Shown here: positions 53,827-62,330 of the stretch, in pieces
Layout of the letters: the number at the start of each line of letters is the position of its first letter
How positions within the stretch are numbered: position 1 is the first letter of the stretch
Assembly: GCF_001187535.1 (NCBI RefSeq)
Contig: NZ_LFIO01001075.1
Coordinates: forward strand, 1 to 64,000
Length of the DNA: 64,000 nucleotides
Source: Rhizobium ecuadorense
GTDB taxonomy: Bacteria; Pseudomonadota; Alphaproteobacteria; Rhizobiales; Rhizobiaceae
Direction: 5' to 3'
The notes under the pieces: generated by a model
Database searches by the model: none
What the model was told of the DNA's origin: nothing
The model's input: the letters and a program-made list of their open reading frames with translations, nothing else
Position numbers and translations under genes: made by a program

Positions 53827-54291
53827 TCACCGGGCATAGCCCACGGGTATCGCCATCCCATGTTTCAATTCTTCCATCGAGATCGACGCCGAAACGTCGA
53901 AGAGTTCCAGCTTGCGCACGATCTGCTTATAGATGACGTCGTAATGCTCGACGCGCGGCAGCACGATCTTCAGGATGTAATCGTGATTGCCGGTCAGCCG
54001 GTGTGCCTCGACGATCTCCGGGATGTCGCCGATGATCCTGCGGAAGGTTTCCGTCCATTCGTCGGAATGATGCGCTGTCTTGACGAGCGCAAAGACCGTC
54101 GTCGGCACGCCCATCCGCTCGCGGTCGAGCACGATGATGCGCCGAAGGATATGGCCGCTTTCCTCCAGCCGCTGGATGCGCCGCGAACAGGCCGAGACCG
54201 ACAGCGCCACGCGCTCGGCCAGATCGGTCACGGATATGCCTGCATCCCTCTGCAGCATGTCGAGTATGCGTCTGTCGCGGTCATCCAGCAT
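53827..54291 (-). CDS. Lrp/AsnC-family regulator
   Basis: 154 aa. HTH at ~5-55 (LDDRDRRILDMLQRDAGISVTDLAERVALSVSACSRRIQRLEESGHI) and an AsnC/RAM ligand domain (VPTTVFALVKTAHHSDEW, HRLTGNHDYILKIVLP). It is divergent from an aspartate/glutamate racemase gene with a perfect 14-bp-arm repeat between them, so it probably controls that gene in response to an amino acid. The start at 54291 gives the standard Lrp N-terminus. Confidence 0.9.
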   Translation of the reverse strand: MLDDRDRRILDMLQRDAGISVTDLAERVALSVSACSRRIQRLEESGHILRRIIVLDRERMGVPTTVFALVKTAHHSDEWTETFRRIIGDIPEIVEAHRLTGNHDYILKIVLPRVEHYDVIYKQIVRKLELFDVSASISMEELKHGMAIPVGYAR

Positions 54292-54317
54292 GTGTATAAA
54301 TCGAACCTTACGCGCCA

Positions 54318-54349
54318 ATTTTGCGCAATTTGCCGAAATTGCGCAAAAT
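54318..54349. promoter_or_regulatory. Perfect 14-bp-arm inverted repeat, probable Lrp-type operator
   Basis: ATTTTGCGCAATTT (54318-54331) and AAATTGCGCAAAAT (54336-54349) are exact complements around a GCCG centre. It lies 27 bases from the Lrp ATG and ~100 bases from the racemase ATG. Confidence 0.8.
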
Positions 54350-54447
54350 CATAGCATGCATCCTCCACGAAGGACAAACAACGCAAACACCCCGCGCCGT
54401 CATTGCGGCATCATTTTCGAAAGTTCAATGCATAGGAGCATGAAGAG

Positions 54448-55167
54448 ATGGAAACGATCGGCCTGATCGGCGGCATGAGTTTCGAAAGTTCGGCGGTTTA
54501 TTACCGCCTGATCAACGAGATGGTGCGCGCCCGCAAAGGCGGCCTTGCCTCGGCCGAACTCATCCTGCATTCGGTCAATTTCGAGGAGATCGTCGCTCTT
54601 CAGAAGGCCGGCGACTGGGCTGGAGCGGCCCGCCGCCTCGGCGAGGTGGCGGAACGCCTGGAGGCGGCAGGCGCCGGCTGCGTTCTGATCTGCACCAACA
54701 CCATGCACCTGATAGCTGACGAGGTTGCGGCCAAGGTATCCGTGCCGCTGATCCATATTATCGACGAGACGGCGAAATCGCTGCATGCCGCCGGCCGCAA
54801 GCGCCCGCTCTTGCTCGCCACCCGCTACACGATGGAGCACGGCTTCTACGCAGACCGCATGAAGAGCCACGGCCTCGATATCATGGTGCCCGACGCCGCC
54901 GACCGCACCACCGTGCACGACATCATCTTCAACGAACTCTGCGCCGGCAGGGTGCACGACAGTTCGCGCGAAAAGCTGATCGACATCATCGACCGCGCCA
55001 TGGATAACGGCGCCGACAGCATCATCCTTGGCTGCACCGAAATCTGCCTGATCCTCGATCCTAACCGCCTGCCATTGCCGGGCTTCGACACGACCACGAT
55101 CCATGCCCGGGCGGCCGTCGAGTTCGCACTTGGCGCGGAGGACGCGGAAACGGAAGCGGCAGCGTGA
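54448..55167 (+). CDS. Aspartate/glutamate racemase family protein
   Basis: 239 aa. Both catalytic Cys motifs are present: CTNTMH (residue ~82) and GCTEI (residue ~196). Start ETIGLIGGMSFESSAVYY is typical of YgeA/aspartate racemases. It would produce or consume D-aspartate, D-glutamate or another D-amino acid. Control by the divergent Lrp protein fits amino-acid catabolism. Confidence 0.88.
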   Translation: METIGLIGGMSFESSAVYYRLINEMVRARKGGLASAELILHSVNFEEIVALQKAGDWAGAARRLGEVAERLEAAGAGCVLICTNTMHLIADEVAAKVSVPLIHIIDETAKSLHAAGRKRPLLLATRYTMEHGFYADRMKSHGLDIMVPDAADRTTVHDIIFNELCAGRVHDSSREKLIDIIDRAMDNGADSIILGCTEICLILDPNRLPLPGFDTTTIHARAAVEFALGAEDAETEAAA

Positions 55168-55267
55168 GTGCGCAGTTAATTTAGTTGACCCAGTCAACCA
55201 AATGCATGACAAAGGTTTCCATCAGGAGATTTTAGTCAGCTGTGCGGACAGTCGCCAACCTCTCTTC

Positions 55268-55345
55268 CGTCATGCTCGGGCTTGTCCCGAGCATCTGCCT
55301 CCGTTCGATAGGACAGCAGATCCTCGGCACAAGGCCGAGGATGAC
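55268..55345. repeat. Double-palindrome intergenic repeat
   Basis: ATGCTCGGG-CTTGT-CCCGAGCAT and ATCCTCGGC-ACAAG-GCCGAGGAT form two hairpins about 40 bases apart with similar loop text in opposite sense. This is a common rhizobial intergenic repeat form. Confidence 0.7.
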
Positions 55346-55380
55346 GCCGAGCGAGGAGCGAGCCTTATCAGGTCTGGCCA

Positions 55381-55398
55381 GATCTCCATCTGGAGATC
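55381..55398 (+). promoter_or_regulatory. Hairpin that includes the ribosome-binding site of the MarR-GNAT gene
   Basis: GATCTCC-ATCT-GGAGATC forms a perfect 7-bp stem. The right arm contains the GGAG ribosome-binding site of the ATG at 55402, so folding would hide it; an operator for the encoded MarR domain is the alternative. Confidence 0.45.
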
Positions 55399-55401
55399 AC
55401 C

Positions 55402-56319
55402 ATGCGCGATATCGCCCTCATCGAAACCGCCCGCGATTTCAACCGCTTCTACACGAATTTCCTCGGCCTGCTGAACAAGGCCTATCTCGACTCGCCTTTC
55501 ACGCTGACGGATGCCCGCATTCTCTTCGAGATCGGCTCGCATGACGGTATCAGCGCCGCAGCCCTTGTCCGCGACCTGCATCTCGACCCAGCCTATCTCA
55601 GCCGCATCCTCAAGCGCTTTCGCGCGGAAGGGTTGATCGAGACCAGCCCTGATCCGGCCGATCTGCGCAGCCAGATCATCAATGTCACCGATCGGGGACG
55701 CGAGCAGTTCGAAGAACTCGGCCGGCGCGCCAATGCCCAGATCGCCGCCCGTTTCGACAATCTGGCGGTCGGCGAGCCGCAAGCCGTCGTTTCGGCCATG
55801 GACACGATCCGCGCCCTGCTCGACCCGGCGGCGAAGCCCGCCCCCGCCGTCATCCGCGCCCATCGCGCCGGCGATATCGGCTGGATCGTGCAGAGCCAGG
55901 GCCGCTTCTATGCCGAGGAATATGGCTGGGACCTGCGTTTCGAGGCGTTGGTCGCCGAAGTCGCCGGCAAATTCCTGGCCAATTTCGATCCCGAAAAGGA
56001 ATACTGCTGGATCGCCGAACGCGGCGGCGTCAATGTCGGCTCTGTCCTCATCACCAATGGCGGCGACGGCATCGCCAAACTGCGGCTGCTCTATGTCGAC
56101 AAATCAGCCCGCGGGCTCGGGCTCGGCAAGTTGCTGGTCGACGAATGCATTCGCTTCTGCAGGCAAAAAGGCTACAGCGAACTCCAGCTCTGGACCAATG
56201 ACATGCTGGAGACCGCCCGCGCCATCTACGTCATATCAGGCTTCCGCCTTGTCTCCGAGGAGAGACATAGAATGTTCGGTCCGGAGGCCAACGGCCAAAA
56301 CTGGGCCCTCACCCTCTGA
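55402..56319 (+). CDS. MarR-GNAT fusion protein
   Basis: 305 aa. Residues ~1-140 are a MarR winged helix (LTDARILFEIGSHDGISAAALVRDLHLDPAYLSRILKRFRAEGLIETSPDPADLRSQIINVTDRG). Residues ~150-305 are a GNAT acetyltransferase with acetyl-CoA loop KSARGLGLGKLLVDECI. This fusion is widespread in alphaproteobacteria, and the acetylated substrate is usually unknown. It stands alone upstream of the TetR gene. Confidence 0.88.
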   Translation: MRDIALIETARDFNRFYTNFLGLLNKAYLDSPFTLTDARILFEIGSHDGISAAALVRDLHLDPAYLSRILKRFRAEGLIETSPDPADLRSQIINVTDRGREQFEELGRRANAQIAARFDNLAVGEPQAVVSAMDTIRALLDPAAKPAPAVIRAHRAGDIGWIVQSQGRFYAEEYGWDLRFEALVAEVAGKFLANFDPEKEYCWIAERGGVNVGSVLITNGGDGIAKLRLLYVDKSARGLGLGKLLVDECIRFCRQKGYSELQLWTNDMLETARAIYVISGFRLVSEERHRMFGPEANGQNWALTL

Positions 56320-56349
56320 CTTGCTGCGTCGCAAAATTTCGCTTGATTT

Positions 56350-56365
56350 GGAAACGATCATTTCC
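56350..56365. promoter_or_regulatory. Near-palindrome before the TetR gene
   Basis: GGAAAC-GATC-ATTTCC has 5-bp perfect outer arms and one inner mismatch. It ends 13 bases before the TetR ATG and is a candidate self-repression site. Confidence 0.45.
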
Positions 56366-56378
56366 TAATTAGGCGGAC

Positions 56379-56996
56379 ATGAACACAACGACACTCCAGG
56401 AGAAGACCCGCAGTCGCGGACGCCCGCGGGAATTCGATGCGGAGGCGGCACTCGATGCGGCGCTGCGCGTCTTTTCCGAGCGCGGCTATCATGCCGCCTC
56501 GATCAGCGAACTCACCGAGGCCATGGGGCTTGCCGCCGGCAGCGTCTACAAGGCCTTCGGCGACAAGCGCGGCATCTTCCTCGCCGCCTTCGACCGCTAC
56601 CGCGCCGTGCGCCGCGGCATGCTCGGAGCCGAACTCGATCGTGTCGAAACCGGCCGCGACAAGCTGCGTGCACTCGTCATCTTCTTTGCCGGCTCCTCGC
56701 ACGGGCAGATCGGCAGGCAGGGCTGCCTCGTCGTCGGCAGCGCCGGCGATCTCGCCCTCTTCGACGAAGAGGCGGCCGAGCGCGTCGCCGCCGCCTTTGC
56801 GACCGACGAGACGCTTCTCGCCGACCTTATCCGCCTCGGCCAGGCCGACGGCTCGATTTCGGCGGATCTCGATATATCGGCGACTGCACTTGCTCTCCTC
56901 TGCCTTACCAAGGGCATGCGCGTCATCGGCAAGACAGAGCGCAGCGGCGAAGAAATGGCCGCCGCTGCCGAAGCCGCGATGAAGCTGGTCACCTGA
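56379..56996 (+). CDS. TetR-family regulator
   Basis: 205 aa. HTH region AALDAALRVFSERGYHAASISELTEAMGLAAGSVYKAFGDKRGIFLAAFDRY, then a helical domain with RQGCLVVGSAGDLA, as in AcrR/YezE-type regulators with a TetR_C_16-like end. It lies 100 bases upstream of a co-directional MFS exporter, its likely target. Ligand unknown. Confidence 0.87.
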   Translation: MNTTTLQEKTRSRGRPREFDAEAALDAALRVFSERGYHAASISELTEAMGLAAGSVYKAFGDKRGIFLAAFDRYRAVRRGMLGAELDRVETGRDKLRALVIFFAGSSHGQIGRQGCLVVGSAGDLALFDEEAAERVAAAFATDETLLADLIRLGQADGSISADLDISATALALLCLTKGMRVIGKTERSGEEMAAAAEAAMKLVT

Positions 56997-57003
56997 CATT
57001 TCC

Positions 57004-57031
57004 CCCAGGGGAATGCCGGCATTCCCCTGGG
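57004..57031. other. 28-bp perfect palindrome between TetR and MFS genes
   Basis: CCCAGGGGAATGCC joined to its exact complement GGCATTCCCCTGGG without a spacer. No T-run follows, so it is more likely an operator, or an attenuating hairpin between the two genes, than a simple terminator. Confidence 0.6.
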
Positions 57032-57100
57032 CGCCCGGAAACGGGTGGCCGCCGGCAGACCGATTTGGGATCAATCCTTTCCATCATACCGGAGTTTCCG

Positions 57101-58309
57101 ATGAGCATTTCAGCCACCGCGCCTGATAAGGCCATTCCACGGGCGCTCTCCCCTTGGCTCACCTTTCTTTTCGCCGCCGCCTGCGGGCTGGTGGCCGCCA
57201 ATCTCTATTACGGCCAGCCGCTTGCCGGGCCGATCAGCGCCGAGCTCGGCTTCACGCCGGCCGCAACCGGCCTGATCGTCACGCTGACGCAGATCGGCTA
57301 CGGCCTCGGCCTGCTGCTGATCGTGCCGCTCGGCGACCTCACGGAGAACCGCCGGCTGGTGCTGCTGCTGGTTGCCGTCTCCGCTGTTGCGCTGATCGGC
57401 GCGGCGCTGTCTTCGACACCGACGGCTTTCCTCGCGGCCTCGCTCTGCATCGGCCTGTCATCGGTCGCCGTTCAGGTTCTGGTTCCCTTCGCCGCCAACA
57501 TGGCGCCCGATGCGACGCGCGGACAGGTCGTCGGCAATGTCATGAGCGGCCTGCTCTGCGGCATCATGCTGGCGCGCCCCTTCGCCAGCTTCGTCGCCGA
57601 GGCCTCTTCCTGGCATGTGGTCTATTACGTCACCGCAGCGCTGATGATCGTGCTCGCCGTCGTCTTGCGCGCCAACCTGCCGGTCCGCCGGCCGAAGACG
57701 AAGCTGCGCTACGGCGAGCTGCTCGCTTCCATGGGCCACCTGGCGCTGACCTCGCGCGTGCTGCAGCGCCGCGCGCTTTACCAAGCCGGCATGTTCGGTG
57801 CCTTCAGCCTGTTCTGGACGACGACGCCCTTGCTGCTCGCGAGCCCGGCCTTCGGCCTGACGCAGAACGGCATCGCCCTCTTTGCGCTCGCCGGTGCAGC
57901 AGGCGCCGTCGCCTCGCCGATCGCCGGCCGGCTCGCCGATCACGGCATGACCAAGATCGCCTCGACGATCGCCATGCTGCTCGGCATGGCCTCCTTCCTG
58001 ATCAGCCATTTCGCCGCCGATGGATCGCTCACCGCCCTGATCCTTCTGACCGCGGCGGCGATCACGCTCGATTTCGGCGTGACCACCAATCTCGTCTGCG
58101 GCCAGCGCGCCATCTATGGGCTGAACCCGGAACATCGCAGCCGGCTGAACGGCCTCTTCATGGCGACCTTCTTTGCCGGCGGCGCCCTCGGCTCGGCGCT
58201 CGGCGGCTGGGCCTATGCGACCGGCGGCTGGACGATGACGGCCTGGATCGGCTTCGCCTTCCCGGCGCTCGCCTTCCTGCTGTTCCTGACGGAAGGGCGC
58301 AGCAAGTAG
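57101..58309 (+). CDS. MFS transporter, drug-efflux type
   Basis: 402 aa with about twelve membrane helices. The loop motif PLGDLTENRRLVLL after helix 2 is the MFS signature A. The start WLTFLFAAACGLVAANLYYGQPLAGPI is typical of the YgaY/DHA1-like group (YYXQPL motif). It probably exports a small hydrophobic compound. The TetR gene upstream is the probable regulator. GGAG precedes the ATG at 57101. Confidence 0.87.
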   Translation: MSISATAPDKAIPRALSPWLTFLFAAACGLVAANLYYGQPLAGPISAELGFTPAATGLIVTLTQIGYGLGLLLIVPLGDLTENRRLVLLLVAVSAVALIGAALSSTPTAFLAASLCIGLSSVAVQVLVPFAANMAPDATRGQVVGNVMSGLLCGIMLARPFASFVAEASSWHVVYYVTAALMIVLAVVLRANLPVRRPKTKLRYGELLASMGHLALTSRVLQRRALYQAGMFGAFSLFWTTTPLLLASPAFGLTQNGIALFALAGAAGAVASPIAGRLADHGMTKIASTIAMLLGMASFLISHFAADGSLTALILLTAAAITLDFGVTTNLVCGQRAIYGLNPEHRSRLNGLFMATFFAGGALGSALGGWAYATGGWTMTAWIGFAFPALAFLLFLTEGRSK

Positions 58310-58318
58310 GAAAGTCGC

Positions 58319-58362
58319 GCGCGTAGTCCTGAAAATCGGAGTCGATTTCGGGACTATGCGCG
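58319..58362. terminator. Imperfect inverted repeat after the MFS gene
   Basis: GCGCGTAGTCCTGAAAATCG and CGATTTCGGGACTATGCGC pair with a few mismatches around GAGT. It could end MFS transcription. The same sequence style occurs in rhizobial intergenic repeats. Confidence 0.5.
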
Positions 58363-58416
58363 GGTTAAAATAAGAGAACCGCAGGATTTTCTGGTTGTGA
58401 CAGGGATGCTTCCGGC

Positions 58417-58647
58417 ATGGAAATGGATGAAGAAAAGATCGACGATGCCGTTCTCGCTTTGCTCTGGCTGACACTGCATGACGGCGATCGCGCCTGGAAA
58501 GGTTTCGACTGGGACGTCATGGATCGTTTGTACAAGAAGGGTTTTATCGCCAATCCGGCGGGCAAGGCCAAGTCGGTCGTTCTGAGCGACGAAGGGTTGC
58601 AGCGCTCGGAGGAACTGTTTCGCGCGCTGTTTACCCGCGCGAAGTGA
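58417..58647 (+). CDS. DUF6429 family small protein
   Basis: 76 aa, MEMDEEKIDDAVLALLWLTL then HDGDRAWKGFDWDVMDRLYK and GFIANPAGKAKSVVLSDEGL. It matches the pattern of DUF6429 proteins, a small winged-helix-like fold widespread in proteobacteria. Function unknown. It stands alone. Confidence 0.8.
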   Translation: MEMDEEKIDDAVLALLWLTLHDGDRAWKGFDWDVMDRLYKKGFIANPAGKAKSVVLSDEGLQRSEELFRALFTRAK

Positions 58648-58664
58648 TAGAGGCTCTCACCATC

Positions 58665-59081
58665 CTAGCTGTCGGCTGAATCGAAACGCGAGCGGGCGGC
58701 GCGAACGGCATCGTGGTTCGCTTCCGCCCAGTTCAACAGCTGCGACAGCGGCAGGTAGAGCGAGCGGCCGAGTTCGGTCATCGAATATTCGACGCTCGGC
58801 GGCTTGGTCGGGAAGACCTCGCGGGCGATATAACCGTCCCTCTGCAAATCACGCAGCGTCTGCGTCAGCATGCGTTGGGAAATGTCGGGAAGCATCCGCC
58901 GCAGCTCGCCGAAGCGACGGGGCTCGGCCGCCAGCACTTCGAGCAGCAGCGTCGACCATTTGCCGCCGATCTGCTGCATCATGTCCCTGACCGGGCAATT
59001 GGAAAAATCGAGGCCGGCAAGATCGATCTCGCGCCGCGCCCCCGGCATCCTGTTCTTCAGACTGACGACCGCGCCGCTCAT
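58665..59081 (-). CDS. HxlR-family regulator (QorR/YtfH-like)
   Basis: 138 aa. The winged helix is DMMQQIGGKWSTLLLEVLAAEPRRFGELRRMLPDISQRMLTQTLRDLQRDGYI. The conserved Cys in SNCPVRD is the redox-sensing residue of QorR/HypR-type members. Divergent from qorB, so it probably represses qorB until oxidised by quinones or diamide-like stress. Confidence 0.88.
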   Translation of the reverse strand: MSGAVVSLKNRMPGARREIDLAGLDFSNCPVRDMMQQIGGKWSTLLLEVLAAEPRRFGELRRMLPDISQRMLTQTLRDLQRDGYIAREVFPTKPPSVEYSMTELGRSLYLPLSQLLNWAEANHDAVRAARSRFDSADS

Positions 59082-59215
59082 GAGCTGGTTCCCTTTTGGT
59101 AACGTAGAGCCGAAAAACTGCCTCCTTTACACCACCAAGTCAATTCCTATTCTAGCGCTGCTCTCTTTTTGAGACCACCAATCAACACAGAAGGCCAACG
59201 CAGAAGGAACTATCC

Positions 59216-60109
59216 ATGAGCGAAACAATCCTGGTCACCGGCGCTGCCGGCCAGCTCGGCCAGCGTGTCATCCATCACCTGATCGAGACCTACAAGGTCG
59301 CCCCAGGCAACATCGTCGCGGCAACGCGCAGCCCCGAAAAGCTCGCCGATCTCGCAAGCGAGGGCGTCGTCACCCGTAAGGCCGATTTCGATGACGCGGC
59401 CGGCCTGGAGAAGGCTTTCGCCGGGGTCGACCGCCTGCTGATCATCAGCACCGATGCGCTCGACACCCCCGGCAAGCGTCTTGCCCAGCACCAGGCGGCC
59501 GTCGCCGCCGCCGTCAAGGCAGGCGTCAAGCACATCGCCTATACCTCGATGCCATCGCCGGACGATTCGCTCGTCACCTTCGCGCCGGATCACCTCGGCA
59601 GCGAAAACGCCATCAAGGCGAGCGGCATCGCTCACACGATCATCCGCGACGCCTGGTATCACGACAACTACATGCATAGCATGCCGCACAACCTGCAGGG
59701 CGGCAAATGGTACAGCGCCACGGGCGTCGGCAAGGTCTCGACGATCTCGCGTGACGACTGCGCCCTGGCGATCGCCGCAGCCCTTGCCTCCGGCACATCG
59801 GAAAGCGCCACCTACACGCTGACCGGTGCGGCGTCTCTCAACAACCGCCAGATCGCCGCCATTATCTCGGACGTCGCCGGCAAGCCGCTCGAGGTCGTCG
59901 ACGTCAATGACGAACAGCTCGGCCAGGGCATGCGCGGCGCCGGCCTCCCCGGCTTCGTCGCCGACATGCTGGTCTCCGCCGACGCCAACATCCGCGCCGG
60001 CAAGTTCGACATCGTCACGGGGGATTTCACCAAGCTGACGGGCAAACAGCCACAATCGCTGAAGGAGTTCTTTGTCGAGCAGAAGGCTGCTTTGGATAGC
60101 GGTCACTGA
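59216..60109 (+). CDS. qorB: QorB-like NAD(P)H:quinone oxidoreductase (NmrA fold)
   Basis: 297 aa SDR-like protein. Dinucleotide motif ILVTGAAGQLGQRVIHHL, then RSPEKLADL, LLIISTDAL, YTSMPSPDD, IIRDAWYHDNY and LTGAASLNNRQIAAIISD. It matches E. coli YtfG/QorB, which reduces quinones with NADPH. The divergent HxlR gene also mirrors E. coli ytfG/ytfH. Confidence 0.88.
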   Translation: MSETILVTGAAGQLGQRVIHHLIETYKVAPGNIVAATRSPEKLADLASEGVVTRKADFDDAAGLEKAFAGVDRLLIISTDALDTPGKRLAQHQAAVAAAVKAGVKHIAYTSMPSPDDSLVTFAPDHLGSENAIKASGIAHTIIRDAWYHDNYMHSMPHNLQGGKWYSATGVGKVSTISRDDCALAIAAALASGTSESATYTLTGAASLNNRQIAAIISDVAGKPLEVVDVNDEQLGQGMRGAGLPGFVADMLVSADANIRAGKFDIVTGDFTKLTGKQPQSLKEFFVEQKAALDSGH

Positions 60110-60119
60110 GGGCAGTGGC

Positions 60120-60365
60120 TTGCGAGGCCCTCTTTCCGCTTCTGCGGAGAGAGGGTTTCATTGTAAGCGGAATTGGAGCGAGGCGTTGCTACGCACCCCT
60201 TCTCCCCAGCGGGGAGAAGATGCCGGCAGGCAGATGAGGGGGTGAGCGACGACAGGAGCGAATGCGCTGAGCGCCAGCGAAGGGCAATGACTAGTGTGCC
60301 GTGCGGCCCCCTCATCCGACCCTTCGGGCCACCTTCTCCCCGCTGGGGAGAAGAGGGGAACAGCA
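60120..60365. repeat. Mosaic of palindromic intergenic repeats
   Basis: CCTTCTCCCCAGCGGGGAGA (near 60200) and CCTTCTCCCCGCTGGGGAGA (near 60333) are each hairpins and inverted relatives of each other. The text CCCTCATC...CACCTTCTCCCCG is shared with 5102-5170. An additional CCCTCTTTCCGC / GCGGAGAGAGGG hairpin lies at ~60129-60154. The mosaic fills the 266-base gap between qorB and pdxJ, which has no gene. Confidence 0.75.
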
Positions 60366-60375
60366 TCGACTATTC

Positions 60376-61128
60376 TTAAACCGCCTGCCCGCACGCCCGG
60401 CAGAACCGCCGCACCGTCTCGGCCATGCCATACTCAAGCGCATCGGCTGTCAGCCCATGGCCGATCGAAACCTCGGCAAGCGCTGGAATGCGCTTCACCA
60501 GATCAGGCAGGTTTGCGACCGTCAGGTCGTGCCCGGCATTGACGGCGAGGCCGATCGCCAGCGCCGCATCCGCTGTCCGGCCGAGTGCTTCGAGGATCGG
60601 GGCCGCCCGTTCCGGCGCGTCGTAGCAGCCGCCATAGGGGCCGGTATAAAGTTCGATCCGGTCGGCGCCGACGGCCTTGGCGATCTCGACGGCTTCAGCA
60701 TCCCCGTCTCCGTCGGCAAACAGCGAGACCCGGCATCCCATCGTCTTCAGCCGCGCGACGGCATCGGCCAGAAACGCCCGATGTTTGCGGAAATCCCAGC
60801 CGTGGTCCGAGGTCGCCTGCGCGGGATCGTCGGGCACCAACGTCACCTGCTCCGGTGCTGCTCCGGCGCAGAGGTCAAAAAACTCCTCAGTCGGATAACC
60901 TTCGATATTGAACTCGGCCTCGGGGAATTCGTCGTCGATCAGGTTGCGGATGATGGGCAGGTCGGAAAAGCGGATGTGCCGTTGGTCGGGGCGCGGATGC
61001 ACCGTCAGGCCGCTGGCGCCGGCGGCAAGCGCTATTCGCCCGAGCGCTTCGACGCTCGGCCATGGCAGGTCGCGCCGGTTGCGCAGCATGGCGATCGCGT
61101 TGAGGTTCACGGAGAGCTTTGCGGGCAT
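60376..61128 (-). CDS. pdxJ: PdxJ, pyridoxine 5'-phosphate synthase
   Basis: 250 aa TIM barrel. Diagnostic segments: [92 protein letters not shown] and the terminal [17 protein letters not shown]. It condenses 3-amino-1-hydroxyacetone phosphate with DXP to form PNP. Alphaproteobacterial members often have the NLNAIA start. It stands alone. Confidence 0.95.
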   Translation of the reverse strand: MPAKLSVNLNAIAMLRNRRDLPWPSVEALGRIALAAGASGLTVHPRPDQRHIRFSDLPIIRNLIDDEFPEAEFNIEGYPTEEFFDLCAGAAPEQVTLVPDDPAQATSDHGWDFRKHRAFLADAVARLKTMGCRVSLFADGDGDAEAVEIAKAVGADRIELYTGPYGGCYDAPERAAPILEALGRTADAALAIGLAVNAGHDLTVANLPDLVKRIPALAEVSIGHGLTADALEYGMAETVRRFCRACGQAV

Positions 61129-61572
61129 GGCTGATATCCATCGGTGCTGAAACAGAGGCCCTGCTTTTAAGCCAAGTGCCCTGAGATGACCAACGAGATT
61201 CGCAAATGGATGCGATGTCGATCGTTGATGAACATTGCTGTCGGCGGGGCATTACCCCTCCCCGCGTACCGTAAATAGTAATTCCCGTCACCCGTGAAGA
61301 CGGTCGACCCACGCTGCAATGCAGCGCATGTTTTGCTGCAGCACACCCAGAAATCCGGTCGTTACGTTGCTATCCCATTTAAAAGAGATTACTTTTAGCA
61401 CTTATAAAAAAGATCGTTCACGCATAACGTGGACATTGTATCGCGTAAACGTACGCCGCGTACTGCTTCTTTTCCCAATGACAAGAACGCCCAGAGGAAA
61501 ACCCCACTCGCCGCGCCTGGGAAGCAACTGGCAAATCCGCATGAGGTGCAACACTATGCCCTAGGAGGGTTC
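61129..61572. other. 444-base intergenic region
   Basis: Contains a small hairpin CGCTGCA-A-TGCAGCG (61313-61327), an AT-rich stretch (61380-61410) suited to a promoter, and a CGTAAACGTACG element near 61444-61455. No convincing gene is visible; the in-frame extension of the downstream regulator into this region lacks coding character. Confidence 0.4.
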
Positions 61573-62265
61573 ATGCCAGACGGTTCCAAACGCCTGTTTG
61601 CTGCCGCCGGTATCGCTTCGGAGGCCCGGTCGAAATACCGGTTTCTGCCTTCGGCCGCGCTGCCGCCGGATCTACCGGACGGTCCGGTGCCGATCGCCGA
61701 TATGGCCAATGCATTCGGCGTTACGCACAGGACCCTGCATTTCTACGAAGAAAAGGGATTGATTTCTGCCAATCGCATCGGCCTGATGCGGGTCTACGGC
61801 CAGGACGACGTGATGCGCATGGCAGTCATCACCGTCTGCCGCGAGACCGGCATGCCGATCGCCGTCATCCAGGAATTGATGGACGAGCTTCGCAAGGCCG
61901 ATTCGCAGGAAAAAGCCGAGGCGATGTTCCGCGAGGCGCTGCAGGTGCGCAAGCGCGAGCTGACGGCCGAGATGTCGACGCTGCACCGCCAACTCCAGCA
62001 GGTGGGCGACCTCCTGGATTACGACGACAATATCGAAGAGCCGCCACTCAACGACAACCAGGACAGTGCAAGCCTGACCCAGCAGGAGCGGCGTTGCCTG
62101 GAACTGATGGCGGAGGGCTATTCCACTCAGCGAATCGCCCGGGCGCTCGACCTGAAGCATGATGAGACCAGGGATCTCGAAGCCGGAATCATCCTGAAAT
62201 TCCGTGCCAACAACCGCTTCCAGGCGATCGCCAAAGCCGTCCTGCTCGGCATCGTGCAGGCATAG
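61573..62265 (+). CDS. MerR-LuxR-type double-HTH regulator
   Basis: 230 aa. Residues ~38-108 form a MerR-type winged helix (VPIADMANAFGVTHRTLHFYEEKGLI, RVYGQDDVMRMAVI), followed by a coiled coil (~110-145). Residues ~165-230 form a LuxR/GerE-type HTH (LTQQERRCLELMAEGYSTQRIARAL...FRANNRFQAIAKAVLLGI). There is no Cys pair typical of metal-sensing MerR proteins, so it is not a metal sensor. AGGAGGG (61563-61569) fixes the start. Two DNA-binding modules in one protein suggest it can join separate sites. Target unknown. Confidence 0.82.
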   Translation: MPDGSKRLFAAAGIASEARSKYRFLPSAALPPDLPDGPVPIADMANAFGVTHRTLHFYEEKGLISANRIGLMRVYGQDDVMRMAVITVCRETGMPIAVIQELMDELRKADSQEKAEAMFREALQVRKRELTAEMSTLHRQLQQVGDLLDYDDNIEEPPLNDNQDSASLTQQERRCLELMAEGYSTQRIARALDLKHDETRDLEAGIILKFRANNRFQAIAKAVLLGIVQA

Positions 62266-62330
62266 TCCGATACGTGCCCCGACGGCCGCCACCGTCGTCT
62301 CCCGCCCCAGATCGCGAGGCGCGATCGAGG

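Noticed and set aside
57154..58326. 390-aa Arg-rich frame overlapping the MFS gene
   Set aside because: Same strand, wrong frame; the MFS frame has twelve helices and signature A.
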